DNA of 64,000 bases from Paratrimastix pyriformis (lineage: Eukaryota > Preaxostyla > Paratrimastigidae). The DNA lies in the NCBI GenBank assembly GCA_027972325.1, contig JAPMOS010000102.1:1-64000 (forward strand). Direction: 5' to 3'. The notes beneath the pieces were generated by a model. It was given only the letters and a program-made list of their open reading frames with translations, was not told the origin of the DNA and searched no databases. The translations under genes were made by a program, and so were the position numbers. Below are positions 1 to 13,110 of the stretch, one piece after another; within the stretch, counting starts at the first letter, position 1, and every line of letters starts with the position of its first letter.

Positions 1-1003
1 CTCCGCATGGCCGGTCCGCTTGCCCTGCCCTGCCTGGTACGGGCAACACCCTGGGGAGGGGAGGGAGGGAGGGAGGGAGGAGGGAGGGAGGGAGGGAGGA
101 TGGAGGAGGGAGGGAGGGGGAGGGAGGGAGGGATGGCATGGGCGGGGCAGGAGGCGCCTGTTGGGCTGAGGGGGCGCTTAAAATCACACAGGTCTCCGAA
201 TTGATCATGGGACCGCGCACTTTGCCGACAGTCAGTTGTGTGACCCCTCCGCACCCGCGCCTGCATCACCCCGCCTTCATCGCCCCCCATCACCCCGCAC
301 CGCCCGCCTTCACCACCCCCCCGCCTGCATCACCCCATTCGTCTGGGGGGCGTATTTCGGGCCACCGCAGCCCAACAGATCTCTGTTTCCACACGGGACA
401 GGGTTTTGTTATACACCATTCCATTTGCTTGGAACATTGCACGTGAGGTATGCTTGTTACCGTAATTGTCATGACGCATACGCCTTCATGACGCATGCCA
501 AGCTGTCTGAGGGAAAAACCAAAAATGGGAAACACGCCCCCTCTCCGGAATAGGGAGGGAGCATGCCAGCCTTGTGAAGGCTGTATCACAGTGGTGACAA
601 AAGGTTGATTTGTTGGATGCGGAAGGCAGCTAGGCGGTCGGCTGATGAGGGGCGGGGCAGCCTGGAAATTTTATGGGACCGCCCCTAAAAAAGTTACGGG
701 AACTAAAGCGCGCCTTCGGCGCCCGCTGCAATCCGCTGGCCCCCACGTTTCTGCTCGCGAATGTGTCATCGTGCTCTTCCCTCTCCTCTGCACTGCTCTC
801 CGTGTGGCTCAGGTGACCTGCGGGCGGCCAGCAGCCTGCACGAGGCCGTGGCGGTGGTGCTGAACGAGGGCGGGGCCTGGCTGCCGGCCAGCGAGAGCCT
901 CCTCAGGGCCGCCCTGGCGGGCCGCCACCTGCTGCTGGTGCTGCTGCTGGCCCTGGCCAGGATGACCGTGGCCCCGCCCCTGGGCGGCCCAGGTCGGGAC
1001 CTC

Positions 1004-1037
<34 letters not shown>

Positions 1038-2917
1038 GTCATCATCATCATCGTCATCATCATCATCATCCAGTCATCATCAATCACCAATCATCATCAC
1101 CAATCATCATCATCCTCGTGGCGCAGGGGCACCCGAGGGCGGCCCCTGGGGCGGCCAGGGCGGCCTCGACGAGGACGCGGCCTCGGCCATGGCGCGGCTG
1201 CCCGAGCGGCGCTTCACCGAGTCCCCGTCGTCCGGTCGCTCGCCCGCAGCCGCCGATGCGGCCCCGGCCTCCTTCGACGAGGCGACCCCCATGGCCCCCC
1301 GCAGGCCCCGCGGTGCCGCCAGCAAGCGGGCTGGGGGGCGTCGGGGCGAGGAGGAGGATGCAGTCCTGTCCGCGGGTGACGATGACGATGATGACGATGG
1401 CGATGGCGATGCGGGCAGGAGACTGGCCGGGTCCCCCGGCGAGGAGCCAGACGACGGAGGCCGCAGCCTCCTTGGGGCCTCTGCAGCCGCGGTGGCCGCA
1501 CCAGCACCCGCACCCGCACCCTCGGCAGAGCAGCAGCAGCAGCAGCAAATGGGGTCCCTGCCCCCGTGGGTGGATGCCGTGTTGATCCTGGTCGGCACCC
1601 CGCACCCCCTCATCGCCCCCACCGGCCTCCATCACCCCCCCGGCTGGAGCCCAGCCAGCTCGATCGCATGCAGTCCCTCACCCTACCGTCGATGGCTACT
1701 GCCGTGCCGCTCCCCATCTCATGGCTCCACACGTCCCCCCCCCCCCCCCCCGGCCAGCCCCGCGCCCTGGACCGGTGGGGCCTCCCGAGCCCGCCCGAGG
1801 AGTGGCGTGTGGCTGCCCTGTGGGGGGCCCTGGTCCAGGCCATGGCCTGCCCCCAGTGGGCCGCGGCCTGGCGGCTGGCCCCCCAGGCGATGGACGCCGA
1901 GGTTGCCGTGCTGCTGGAGACCCTCTCCCGGACGGCCCACTTCGGGGAGGCCGCCTTGCCCGGGGCACTGTCGGCCCCACGCAGGCGGGCCCTCCAGGCC
2001 GCCGCCGCCTCGGCCCCCGTCAAGGTCCCAGGGGCGGGACGCCCACACGGCAGCGGGTGTGCACACGGGCATGGGCACCCCAGCTGCCTTCCCGCCCCAG
2101 CTGCCTTCACACACCCGCCCACCGCGCCCACACCACCACCCCGCCTGACCTGATCGCATCTTTCTGCTGGCTGCTCTGCACCGCCCCAGGCCCGAGTGCG
2201 CGCCCTCTTCGGGGGCACGGCGGCCCCCCGGCCCACCCGGTCTCTGCGCCTGGCAGCTGGCCACCTGCGGGCGGCCCTGCTGGGGGTTCTCCTGCTGGCC
2301 GACGGGCAGCAGCTGGCCGGGGCGGCGCCCGGGGAGCTTCCCCCGGACGGGGCCATCCCCATGTGCACCCTCTCGCCCCCATCCCCTGGGGCGGGCGGCT
2401 CGGGGACCCAGCGGGCAGACCGGTTTCTGGCCCCGTCTGGGAACGTCGGGCTGGCCGTGGGCATTCCGGCATTGGCCAAGCAGGCGGCTGCATGGGCAGA
2501 CTGCCCGGCCGCATTCCCAGGTCCGCCCCCCAGATGCCCCCCTGTCCCCCTGTCCCCACCCATGCCCCCGCCCACGCCCGTTCGCCTGCCACATCCCTGC
2601 GCTCATAAAGCATGTGGATTCACTGCCTCTTTGGTGGTTGTTGGTGGTGGGCAGGGTTGTGCGAGGGGCTGGGGAGCCATCTCAACTACCGCGCTTATGC
2701 CGACAACGCCCCCAGCCAGCCCCCCGGCCCGCCGCCCGCCCGGGGTTGCTGTCTGGCCGTGCACGTTCTCCTCAAGGTTTGGCTGCTTTCTCCGACTCAT
2801 CTGACCCGGCGTCTGTGCCTCTCTCAGACACACTGCGACTGGGATCTCGCCCGGGACCTGACCGAGGCTCTGCGTACCCTCTGGCCACAATACTCGGCCT
2901 TCCTGAGCCAGCTTTAA
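1..2917 (+). CDS. 3' part of an unrecognised multi-exon gene
   Basis: I do not recognise this protein. Exons that join in frame are 1-13, 813-992, 1127-1590, 1758-2024, 2190-2520, 2655-2776 and 2828-2917 (stop TAA at 2915-2917); the 5' end lies before the window. Introns start GTCCGC, GTCGGG, GTCGGC, GTCCCA, GTCCGC and GTTTGG and end in AG. The visible part (about 488 residues) is Ala/Leu-rich and largely helical. It has a leucine-rich hydrophobic helix near residues 45-60, an acidic run of seven Asp followed by GDGD, an Ala/Pro stretch and six Gln (encoded near 1531-1548), which marks a disordered linker. The C-terminus reads CDWDLARDLTEALRTLW. The first intron (14-812) is long and holds a GGGAGG array followed by ordinary AT-richer sequence; a short unseen exon there cannot be excluded. 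Confidence 0.6.
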
Positions 2918-3218
2918 ACTTTGAGAACCCTCTTTATTTTTGTGAACCTTTTGTGAAAAGGCATGGCATGTATGGGGGCAAACGTGTTGGCCCGGGGACG
3001 ATGGGCAGAAGAACGAAGCATGTAAAGCCCCAACCGATCTTCGGAGAAAAACTGGCCGGCGGAGTTCGATCGACCTTTGTGGCAGAACGTTGGGCTTCAC
3101 ATCCCACAAAGAGTGGCCTGGCCGTTCGCCCCAACGATGCCGCCGAGCGGAAAACCCTGACGGAAATATAAAAGAGGGTGTAACCTGGTGTGCTTGTTGC
3201 CAGGACTCACCGGCTCAG

Positions 3219-6200
3219 ATGGGTTCAGGCGACCTCAGTGTTCCGGAACCATCACCGATTCCACAAGTTACAGTGCAGGATGAACCTTCTGCATCCAAGG
3301 AAATCGCCTCCCCCGAGAAAAACAGTGAACTTCCCGGCTCACTCAATGCAGCCACCCTTCCTTCTCCTGGCGACAAATCAGTGCCGACCCTCGCACCACC
3401 TATCCCCCCTAAACTTCCCCGTCTTCACGTTCTGCGAATTATGGCCATGCTCGCATTTATTTTTGGTCGGTGAGCGCACATTCCTGTCCCTCACTCCCCT
3501 GTTGATGATTTGCTCCTGTACAGGCTTTGCGGTGATCTTCAATAGCTGTGGCTCGATCTTCCTCCCCAATATTGCTGCCGTCATTTTCGGGGAGAATTCT
3601 GCTGCCGTTGTGGGGTACATGCAGTTTGTCAGCCTGGTTTTCGTTTGCTTTGGGCTTTTCTCCAATGCCTTCAGGTTCGCCAATTGCTCAATCTGGATTT
3701 TCCCAAACGCACACTCCTCCCACCTCCAGTGATCATTCCCGCGCCCGCATGGGTCGCCGGCGTCCCTTTATTCTCGTGGGTGCCGGTCTCTCCCTGGCCG
3801 GCCTGATCTTGCTTTTCATCTGCGCTCTTGTCTGTATCGCACCACACGCTCGTCCCTCATCATCGGACCTGCCCGGTCGCTCCGCCCCAGGGTCACTACG
3901 CCTGGTGCTTCATCCTCGGCTACTTCCTCTGCGTCGCTGGCCTGACCAGGTCCGGGCGGACCCTCAACCTCTTGCCCTGTCATTTGGTGGGGTTGTCGAT
4001 GAAGGGGTTGCTGACCCTGGGGGGATGGCGACACCGAACTCAACCACCGCCCCGCCCTCGCCCTGTCCTACCCTCCCCTCGCCTCGCCTCTGCCTCCCCG
4101 CAGTGGCACGAGCAGCAGCACGGCCCTGATCAACGACCTGATCTGCGAGGAGCAGCAGGGCCTGGCCAGCACCATCAACGGGGCCTTCACCCTCCTCGGC
4201 TCCATCATCGGTCCGCATCCCACACCCCTGCCGCCACGACCACCCACCACCCCCTTGCCACTACCACCACCACCCCCTTGCCGTCACCCCCCAACGAGGA
4301 GTCGAGAGAGCGAATGCAGACGCCCTCGATGCCGCCTCGTCCCTCCCTTCCCCCCCCCCCCCCCCCCCCCCACACCCGGCACTCAGACTCACATCCGCAC
4401 CCCCCGCACACACCCCACCCCCGGGCGCAGGGTACCTGTTCTACGGGCTGTTCACCCACGTGGAGCAGTACTACGCGATCGTCATCATCTACATCGTCTT
4501 CCTCTGCCTGACGACCACCCTCTGCATGATCTTCACCAAGGAGATCCCCTACACGGGCGCCGCCCCGACCCTGCCCCCGCCCGCCCCCACCGGGCTGCCC
4601 GCGCCCAGCCGCACGGTGCCCCCCTCGCCCACCAAGTCCGAGGGCGCCGCGGCCGAGTTCGCCCCGTCGCCCGTCACGGTGGCCTCCCCCGAGGTGGCCG
4701 CCCCGGCCCTGGTGCTGGGCTCGGCCGCTGCCCCGGGCCGCGAGATGGCGCACTACTCGCGGTCGGACAAGGTCCCCGAGGGCTTCAACGCCGACCGGGT
4801 GGGCCTGGTGGCCCCCGGCGGCCATGAGGACCTCCGCACGGGCCCCGGACACTACGTCAGCGGCACCTCGGAGCAGCTCGGTCCGCCCCGATGCCCCGCC
4901 CCGCACCCCCCGTGCCTCCCTGACCCATCGACCCCCCGCCTCCCTGGCCCGTCCCGTGCTCCCTGCCCCTCGCTGCTCGTCCACGCCACCCCCCTCGGCT
5001 CTTTGTGCTCACCGTTGCCTCCTCTGTCCTCCTCTGCCCCCACTCCGCACCGCATGGATGGCCACCCGCCCCGCATGGATCGCCACCCGCCCCGCATGGA
5101 TCGCCACCCGCCCCGCATGGATGGTGGGCGACTCGTCTCGGCGGCCTCATCAGCTGCGCCCCGCCTGCCTGCTGCCGCCCGGCGCCGGCACCGCCTGGCC
5201 ACCATCAAGTCCGCACCCCGCTGCCCCCTCCCCCCCCCCCCCCGCTGCCTCGAATACACACACCCGGGCCGCCCATCAGCAGCACGCCCACGCTCGCGGT
5301 GGTGATGATTCATGGTCGCTGGCTGATGGTGGTTGGTGGGGTGTGTGAGTGGCGGGCACCTGTTCAACTGGCGCTCATGCTCATGTTGATGGTGGTTGGT
5401 GGGGCGTTTGTGTGAGCAGGAAGATCTTTGGCGGGTACCTGTTCAACTGGCGCTCATGCTCATGCTCATGCTGATGGTGGTCGATGGTATGATGATGGGT
5501 GTGTCTGTCTGTGTCTGTCTGTGTGAGCAGGAAGATCTTTGGCGGGTACCTGTTCAACTGGCGCCGCCACCCGGACTTTGTCCTTGTGCTGGTCATCCGC
5601 TTCCTGTACAACCTCAACCAGGCCAACGTGGGGGTCTTCCTCTACTTCTTCCGCGACGTCGTCAAGTACGCCGACCCTGGCGCCGTCCGTCCCTCCATGC
5701 CCCCTCCCCCGTCCCTCCCCCCTCCCCCCTCCATGCCCCCGGATGACCCTGGCGCCTGTCTGACCCTGCATCTCACCACACCTTCGGCCATCCGGGGCTT
5801 GGCTGTGGTTGCTGCCGTGTGTCGGCTGTGGTTTCGGGTCGGTCGGGGGGCAGCTGACGGCCTACGGGTCGATGGTGGCGCTGTTCTGCGGGTTCCTGGC
5901 GAACATCCCGGCGGGGCTGATCGGCAAGAAGATCGGCTATAAGAAGCCCTGGTACGTGGGCATCATCCTCACCGGGGCGGCCCTGCTCATGTTCAACGTC
6001 ATCTACTTCTCCGTCCCGCTGCTCTACGTCTTCGGTCCGCACCCGCCCACCCGCCCACTTGCCCACCCGCCCACCCGGATGAAAGCTGCACGGATGGATC
6101 CCCCACAAGACGATGCGAAGGATGTGACGTGAAAGAAACCCCGTTGATGAGATGCTGCCCATTTTGATGCCTTGTGATTGACCTGCAGTGCCAGGCAGGG

Positions 6201-6372
6201 CCGTGCGCGGGGACAGAGTGCATCATCATCATCATCATCATCACCCAATCGCCATCACCCAATCGCCATCACCATTCCCTTTGCTCCACACACATCAGTT
6301 GAACCCTGCCTATGCCCGCGCCCCTCCTCCGCGATTTTGCTCCCCTCGCGCCCCCCAAGATGCCCGCTGACA

Positions 6373-6415
<43 letters not shown>

Positions 6416-7852
6416 GCTGCTGTTGCTGTTTTCTGGCGGCTGGCTGTGGTGGTGGCTGTGGTGGCGGCTGTGGCGGCTGTGGTGGGGCAGGTGCGCTGTT
6501 CGGGGCGGGGAGCGGCATCTACGTGAGCTGCGAGGTTGCCATCCTGTGCATGGTCATGCCCACCAAGGGCGACTCGGCCAAGTACTTCGCCATCTCCACC
6601 CTCGTCTCCAACGTGGGCCTCATCCTCGGCCAGGCCATCAACAGTCCGTCCGGGCGTGTGACAGAATGGCGGTGAGGACGGGGTGAGGACGGGGTGACAG
6701 AATGGCGGTGAGGACGGGGTGGGGACGGGGTGAGGACGGGGTGGTGATGCTGATCGATGGCTGGCGATCGATCGATGGTTGGCGATCGATCGATGGTTGG
6801 CGATGACCGGGTGATGAGATGATTCATTGGGTTGTGGTGAGGATGATGATCTGATGCTGCCACGGGATGACGATGAGGATGGCGAGAATGATGAATGGCT
6901 GTCCGTTTGGAGGCCGGGCCCCACTCCCCATCCCTCTCACCCGCTCGCCCGCTCGCCCTTCATCCCCTGCCTGCCCATGCGTGTGCCCCTCCCATCCCAT
7001 TCCCCGCAGTGCCCATCCTGCAGGCTGTGGGCCACAAGGAGGACATCTCCGACGGGTACATCTACTCGTCCGTGGGCTACTGGACCGTCTTCGGCCTCGG
7101 CTGCGGCTACTGCGCCATCGCCTTCTTCATGCTCTTCTTCGTCTCCACCCAGCGCGGCGTCCGCGACCAGGAGGCCGAGGTCCGCACCCCACCCTGCCCT
7201 GCCTCCACCGCCCCCTGCCTGCCTCCACCCCCCCCCTGCTCACCTGCCGTGCCGTGCCCATTTGGCTCATTCTTATGCCCATTCCTGGTGGCCCGTGCAG
7301 GAGGTGCCCATGCACAAGTTCACCTCGCCCACGCCGTCGGCCCCGCCCACCCCGGCCATCCTGCGCTCGCCCGCTGCCCTGACGGCCCCCATCGGCGGCC
7401 CGGCCGAGAGCCCCGTCAGCCCGGCCACGGTCCTGGTGGCCCCGGCCTCAGTCACCCCGCCCGCCTCGGTGACCCCACCCGCCCCGATGCCCGGGGCCGT
7501 GGTCCCGGCCGACCCGGCCCAGCTGGGGGCTGCCGTCTGGTCGCTGGCCGGCGGCGCGCCCGACCTGGGGCTCCCCGTCCCTTCCCCGGCCCCGGCCCCC
7601 TCGACCTCGCCCGCGCCCCCCTCGGGCGGCCCCAGCCCCATGCCCGCCCCGCCCGTGGGCGATCTCAGCACGGGCAGCCCACAGACGGCCTCGCCCGCCC
7701 CCGTGCCGGCCCCTGGACAGGCCCCGGCAGCCCCGGCGGACCCGACCCGGGTCGAGGAGCAGCTCACCCTGGCCATCAGCCCCTCGGGCACCCTCACCCC
7801 CGCCCCCACCGACAGCCCCGCAGCCTGCCCGCCGTCGCCCTTCGTCGAGTAG
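3219..7852 (+). CDS. GPH/SLC45/SUT-type sugar (sugar:cation) transporter, MFS fold
   Basis: Twelve exons keep frame: 3219-3465, 3524-3674, 3730-3829, 3891-3949, 4104-4210, 4431-4880, 5154-5208, 5531-5684, 5854-6034, 6491-6643, 7010-7179, 7301-7852, giving 792 residues. The key signature is RMGRRRPFILVGAGLSLAG after the second or third membrane helix, the loop 2-3 motif of plant sucrose carriers and animal SLC45 proteins, where the charged residues gate the major-facilitator fold. Many hydrophobic helices follow (for example YYAIVIIYIVFLCLTTT, YGSMVALFCGFLANIPAGL, WTVFGLGCGYCAIAFFMLFF), consistent with twelve spans. A central Pro/Ala-rich cytosolic loop lies in exon 6. The last exon is a Pro/Ser/Thr-rich tail of about 180 residues, unusual in length for the family. 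The start is the ATG in GATGGGTTCAGG; the frame stays open upstream, so a longer N-terminus is possible. Substrate is not predictable from sequence; disaccharide or hexose with protons is the family norm. Confidence 0.85.
5338..5572 (+). repeat. Three copies of an intron end plus exon start in the transporter gene
   Basis: The start of the transporter exon at 5531 (acceptor plus first codons, reading KIFGGYLFNW) also occurs upstream inside the same intron. One copy at about 5410-5453 matches 5521-5563 base for base as I read it, including the TGTGAGCAG acceptor; a shorter, diverged copy lies at 5351-5372. Each copy is followed by a short GCTCATGCTGATGG-type array. Only the third copy continues into the conserved coding sequence. 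Confidence 0.85.
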
Positions 7853-8735
7853 ACACGCCCCCCGACCCCACACACACACACACACACATCGCCTGATCAT
7901 CATCGCCACCGCCACCAGCCGCCTGGCTGCCATGCCATGCCATCTGAATGCCCGCTCTCACTGTCACTGCCGTCCCACCTTTGTGCCTCGGCCGCCCTGT
8001 GGTGGTGGGGGGGCTGGCTGGCGGCGGCCCGTGTCGGTGCGGGGGGGCGGGAGATGCCGGAAGGGCCGCGTCCGCCTCTGCGTCTCGCTTTTTTTCCCCA
8101 TAATAATACTCTGCCGCTCCCCCGCCCCGCACGCCCAGTTCTGCCGCTCCCACACGGGCGCCTTCCCCCCATTCCATCCCATCAAGCGTGGCATCGTCGG
8201 ACTCTGGGGGGCCTGGCGGCCCGCTCCCCCTTTTTTCAATGGGAATCTTCTCTGTGTTCACTCCCCTCCCCCCCTCCCCTCCACCCACCACCACCCTTCT
8301 CGCCTGTCCCGCGCTGCGGCGGGTGCCTTCTCGCGTCCGTCTTCTCTTCTCTGGTTCGCGTCAGTTTTTGCGGGTTTGGCCTGATCGACCCGGGTTCTAC
8401 CCCCCTTCCCCCTCCCCCTCCACATTTTTATGCCCCGCTGGCTTTCGTATGGCCTCATTGGACGGAAGGGCCGCGGCCTCTCGGCTGCTCCTCTTCGGCC
8501 GTCATTTATTGCCCGTGTCCGCGGGTCCGAATAACCTCTTCTGGTCGCCTTCTTCTTTTCGCGGTTCCTTGATCGGGAAATCGGGTGGAGAGGGAAACTT
8601 GAGGGCGACTATGTCATCAGCAGACACACGTTTGGGCATTGAGCATGTGAAGAAGGGTAAAAAAAATGTGCGATTCGAGGGTTTTGCCATTTAGTTGAGA
8701 CTGATTGACGGGTGGAGGAATGGGAGACCTCCTTC
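7853..8735. other. Intergenic region between transporter gene and retroelement
   Basis: No supported gene. It holds CA repeats just after the transporter stop, C/T-rich tracts and short poly-T runs, then about 250 bp of lower-GC sequence up to the retroelement's left end. It likely carries the transporter 3' end and what was the upstream region of the Tmc-family gene before the element inserted. Open frames here are low-complexity and show no domain. Confidence 0.5.
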
Positions 8736-8827
8736 TGTGGTGTGAACTCAGTTCCTCGCTCCCTGGCAATAGAGTCGCCTTTGGGTTTTCCTATCTTTGC
8801 CGGCTTCCCATGGCGACGAATACCACA
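8736..8827 (+). repeat. 5' LTR of the Ty3/gypsy element
   Basis: 92 bp, beginning TGTGGTGTGAAC and ending GAATACCACA, so the ends form the short inverted repeat TGTGGT/ACCACA typical of LTRs. It is identical to 15861-15952. A CCATGG start context lies inside its 3' end and reads directly into the Gag frame. Confidence 0.93.
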
Positions 8828-11131
8828 ATAAGCTTATTGGGTTTGGGTTCCCTCGGCGCTCTTACTGCGCCTGCTCAGGTTGAAGATTTTCCTGGCCTGT
8901 CGACGCTCGGCCAGACGATATCGTCCTCTCCTCTTGTCTCCACTACAACCATCCCTTTTGCGGCGGTTCCCGCTGCTCCAGCTCCTATTCCTTCTATTCT
9001 CCAAGTCATGAACGTTGCACCCACCACACCACCACCTTTGATCGATCCTTCCGTGGAGGGAGTATTCACTTTTCTGAGGAACCTTCGGCGGTTCTGTGAG
9101 ACTGTCCCACCACATCTCAGGGCTCCTCTATGCTTTCAGACACTGATACCTTCACCTCTTTTCCGCGAAATCATTGATATGATCGGGAATGGGCCAGTCA
9201 ACACACAGACGATCACGTCCACGTTGTGCGGCATCGTCCGTCCCCAGGATTCGATGGAGCGCAGGAGGTTGCTCTCCTCCCTGACCTTCACAGCACCTCC
9301 CAGACTGATCCGGCTCTCGCTTGCCGAGTTCATTGCGGACTTTATTCTTTTTTCAGACGTCTTGCACGTGGACTCGAACACTGAACGAAAAGTGTTTGAG
9401 GCCTCTCTACTGGGATTTTTTGGGGACCGGGTACGTCATCAACTGAAGGTCACGGACGGCGACGATGCAGTCTCGGTCGCGGTGCGGGCCGCACTGGCAC
9501 GGGCTCCCACCCGCGGCGGGAGGAACCAGGTGGCTCCAACCCCTGCGGCTCCAACCCTGGTGGCTCCAACCCCTGCGGCTCCAACCCCCGCGGCCACAAC
9601 CCCCGCGGCCGCAACCACTCTGCCCTTCCCATTCGCGCAGCTCCCGCAACTCCCGCGGCCGCCGCAGGGTATACACACGCGATGGCCCGACCCCCCCTCC
9701 CCCACAACGGGCCCCGTCCCCACCACGGCCGTTTTCGGGGACCCAGCACCCCCAATGGAGGCGGACCTCCTCGGGACCCCCAGGGGCCCCGCGGCCGATC
9801 ATGCCCGCGAGGTCTTCAGCCGTTTCTCCTTGGCGGCTGCCCCTCTTCCACCGGCACCGGCACCGGCACCTGCCTCCGCGCCGGCCCCTCCTCCACAGGA
9901 CCCTCGACACCCGCTGCGGGTGGCGGTGATCACGGCCACCGAGGTTGCGCGCTTCCTTGACACCTGCACCCAACTGTCCAATCAACTCGCAGCACCCCCC
10001 ACACCCACACCCTCCTTCCCGCTTCCTTACCCGACACATCGGCCCCCGGCCCGGCCGGACCGGTACCCCGCTACGCCGCTCGTACTGGCTTCCACAACCC
10101 CTGCCCCTCTGCACCAGCCCTCGATCCTCACGCCAACACCCATGTACTCCCCCACTCAGGCGTACCAGCAGCAAGCATCACCAGCCCCCACACCGACCCC
10201 AGCCTCCATGCCCATGCCCATGCTGCCCACGTCAACTCCCTCGTTCTCGACCCCGGCCTTCCAACAAATGCAGACGACGGTGCGCCGCGCACCCCTGACG
10301 CCGGAGGAGAAGGCCGCATACGATGCGCAGGGGATCTGTAAGAAGTGTCGAGCCCCCGGCCACCTGGCCCGGGACTGCCCAGAGAACGCGACCCCGACCT
10401 TTTCGACCCCGGCCCCCCAGACCATGGCACGGGGCCAGTCCACGGGCCCGACACCGGCCACCTTCACCTCGACCCCTCCACCCACAACTCGTCCACCTCC
10501 CTTTACATCTCCCCCGTCGGCCCCACGTCCATTCCAGCAACCGTTCCGCCCGCGTTTCCCCACTCCGGCCAACCGACCTCCCCCGGGCTTCGGATCGTCC
10601 ACACCGCCCGGGGCTGGCCAAACCGCGGATTACCGGCGCACCGATGCTCGCCAGGCCAGAGCTGCAAGGTGCCACACAGCACGAGCCCTGTCTGACCAGC
10701 CCAGGCCCGGCCCGCGCCGATTCGGGGTGTTGGCTCCGGGGTTCGGCTCAACGATCCGGCTCGGCCCCACTGCGGAGATGGATGTCTGCTTTGATTCGGG
10801 CGCTACAACGAGTATTGTCAGAGATTCGGCGATACGCGACTTTGGGCTTACACCGCAGCCGATGAAGGAGCCAGTTGAAATCGAGTTGGCCGATGGGCAC
10901 CGGACGTTCGCGACTCATAAGGTGCGCTTCGAGGCCCAGATCCATCCGGACGCCCCGCCACACGCCATCACGGCCCTCTACCTCCCGGGCCCGGGCGAGA
11001 CTCTGCTGGGAGGCCCGGAGCTTTCGGGCCTGTGGTTCGCTGCCAACCCCCCACGGTTTGGACTGATGCACCCGACACCTGAGGTTGCGGACCCTGGGAT
11101 CTATGAGCCGGAACCCCTCCCCACCTTGTGA
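8811..11131 (+). other. Gag-protease region of the retroelement
   Basis: One long open region. Its N-terminal half is a helical capsid-like segment (about 9050-9480) and is followed by Pro/Ala-rich low-complexity sequence. A CCHC zinc knuckle, CKKCRAPGHLARDCP, lies at about 10337-10380, the nucleocapsid hallmark. A retropepsin-like motif FDSGATTSIV at about 10790-10820 marks the aspartic protease at the end of the frame, as in many Ty3/gypsy elements. Confidence 0.85.
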
Positions 11132-11699
11132 CGACCGCTCGAGGCCTCCACAGCCTCGGCCACGGCGCTTCCCCAACTCCACACCACCCAACGCGCGCCG
11201 TCGCCATTGGCGGCCTCGACTTCACCGCCTGCGCCCGCCACCCCCATCCCCACCTCAACATTCACACCCACGCCGTCACCCACGCCAGCGCACTCGATAC
11301 CCATCTCTTCCCCACCACTACCGACGCCCACACCAACACCAACACCAACACCAACGACGCCCACACCAACACCAACACCAACACCAACGACGCCCACACC
11401 AACACCAACACCAACACCAACGACGCCCACCTCCGTGTTCAGCGCGACAACGGCCACAACACCAACACCTCAACCCGCGTCCTCAACACCACCACCCAGC
11501 AACTTCGTCGCGCCTCCCTGGTCTGGATTCGTGGGGGGTGGGTGCAACCCCTGCCACTGGGACACACACAAGCCCAGATCCAGTTCGACCCCACATCCAG
11601 ACCGGGTCAGCCTCCAACAACAGCACCCCACCGCCGTCAGCCCAGTAGGCCCCGTCCCACCACCACTCTCCCCGGAGGCCCTGGAGGAGGTCAAGTTCC

Positions 11700-13110
11700 C
11701 CCCGGTGCTACGCGAGGTCTTCGACGAGGCCCAGGCCCAGGAGATCGAGCTGCTTGCGCAAGTTTCCGGAGGTCTTCGCGCCCATCAACTCCTGCCCGGC
11801 CCGTCTCCCACCATTCGAGCTCGAGCTCAAGGCCGGCTCCAGGCCCACGCAGTCGAAGCCGAGGCGGTTCACCCCGGACAAGCAGGCCATCTTGGAGACG
11901 CAGCTCGGGACCCTGCTGGACCTCGGCATTGTGGAGCCCAGCACCAGCCTCTGGGCCGCCCCCGTCGTGCTTGCCGCAAAGCCCGATGGCTCCCGAAGGC
12001 TCTGCCAGGACTTCCGAGGGCTCAACGAGGCCACCATCAAGCATGTGGCCCCCATCCCGACTCCGGCCGAGCTGACCGCCCGGCTGGCGGGCTGTCGCTA
12101 CTTTGGCGGCCTTGATTTGCAGTCCGGTTTCCACCAGTTGCCGGCTGGCCCCGACACCACACCGCTCTTGGCGTTCATCACCACTTCGGGCCATTTTCAA
12201 TTCCGACGTTTGCCCTTCGGCATCTCCAGTGGGCCGGAAATATTTCAAGGATCGATGGATGCAATCTTCGGCGGCCGCCCGGGGGTCGCGGTCTACATTG
12301 ACGACATCTCGCTGTTTGCCCGCACGTTTGACGACTTCAAGCAAGTTCTCGTTGGGGTGCTCACCACTCTTAAGGACTACAACCTACATGCCGCTGTGCG
12401 AAAGTGCATCTTGGGGCCAAAGGTGCTGCACTTTCTGGGGTATCTGGTGGACGGGACCGAGGTGCGCCCTGACCCAGACCGCATTTCAGTGCTGAAGGAC
12501 CTCCGACCACCCACCTCGAAGGCCGAACTGGGCTCCTTTCTGGGGGTCGTGAACTACTTCTCTACTTTTATCCCCCTGGCCCACCGCGCCCTCACGCCGC
12601 TCTGGGCCCTGATGGACAAGGGCGCCCCGCACTGGCGCTGGGGATCGGTCGAGCAGCAGGCCTACGACTACCTCAGGGGGGCCCTGCGGGACAACATTCC
12701 TCTCGCGCACCCCGACCCCTCTACCCAGCTGGTCCTTCGTACCGACGCGTCGTCCCTGGGGGTGGGGGCGTGGCTGTATCAACTTCCCCGCACGGCCGAC
12801 CCCCTGGAGCCACCTCGTCCGCCCCTGCAGGTCCTTGGGTTCACAGGCCGCAAGTTGACCGCGGCCGAGGCTCGTTACGCCACGGTCGACCTTGAGCTCC
12901 TGGCTGTGGCGTACGCCTTGAGGAAGTTCCAGGGCCTGCTTCACTCAGAGGTCACGGTGCTGACCGACCATGCCAACCTTGCCTGTCACTTGAAGAACCC
13001 CTCCCCGCGACTCGAGCGCTTGTTGTGCTCCATCTCCAACTTCCCTTGCCACCTGATCTACCAACCTGGCCAATCCAACGCCGTGGCCGATTGCTTATCA
13101 CGGTTGGTCA
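11700..13110 (+). other. Reverse transcriptase and RNase H region of the retroelement
   Basis: Reverse-transcriptase motifs are clear: LGIVEPSTSLWAAPVVLAAK, the LDLQSGFHQ motif and the catalytic YIDD box near 12295-12306. A connection region and an RNase H with TDASSLGVGAW follow at about 12740-12780. A Pro-rich low-complexity stretch (13130-13740) separates this from the integrase. Confidence 0.9.

Noticed and set aside
809-1090. Met-rich and His-rich open frames over (CAT)n arrays, here and at 35200-36100, 42960-43170 and 27660-27840
   Set aside because: They are translations of microsatellites inside introns; no domain and no conserved flanks.
3190-3732. Alternative reading frame through the first transporter exons
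   Set aside because: It runs across an intron; the frame used here joins three exons into the conserved GRRRPFILVGA motif.
8188-8694. Possible small gene upstream of the retroelement
   Set aside because: The open frame is Pro/Ser-rich, has no domain and no convincing start or neighbours; kept as intergenic.
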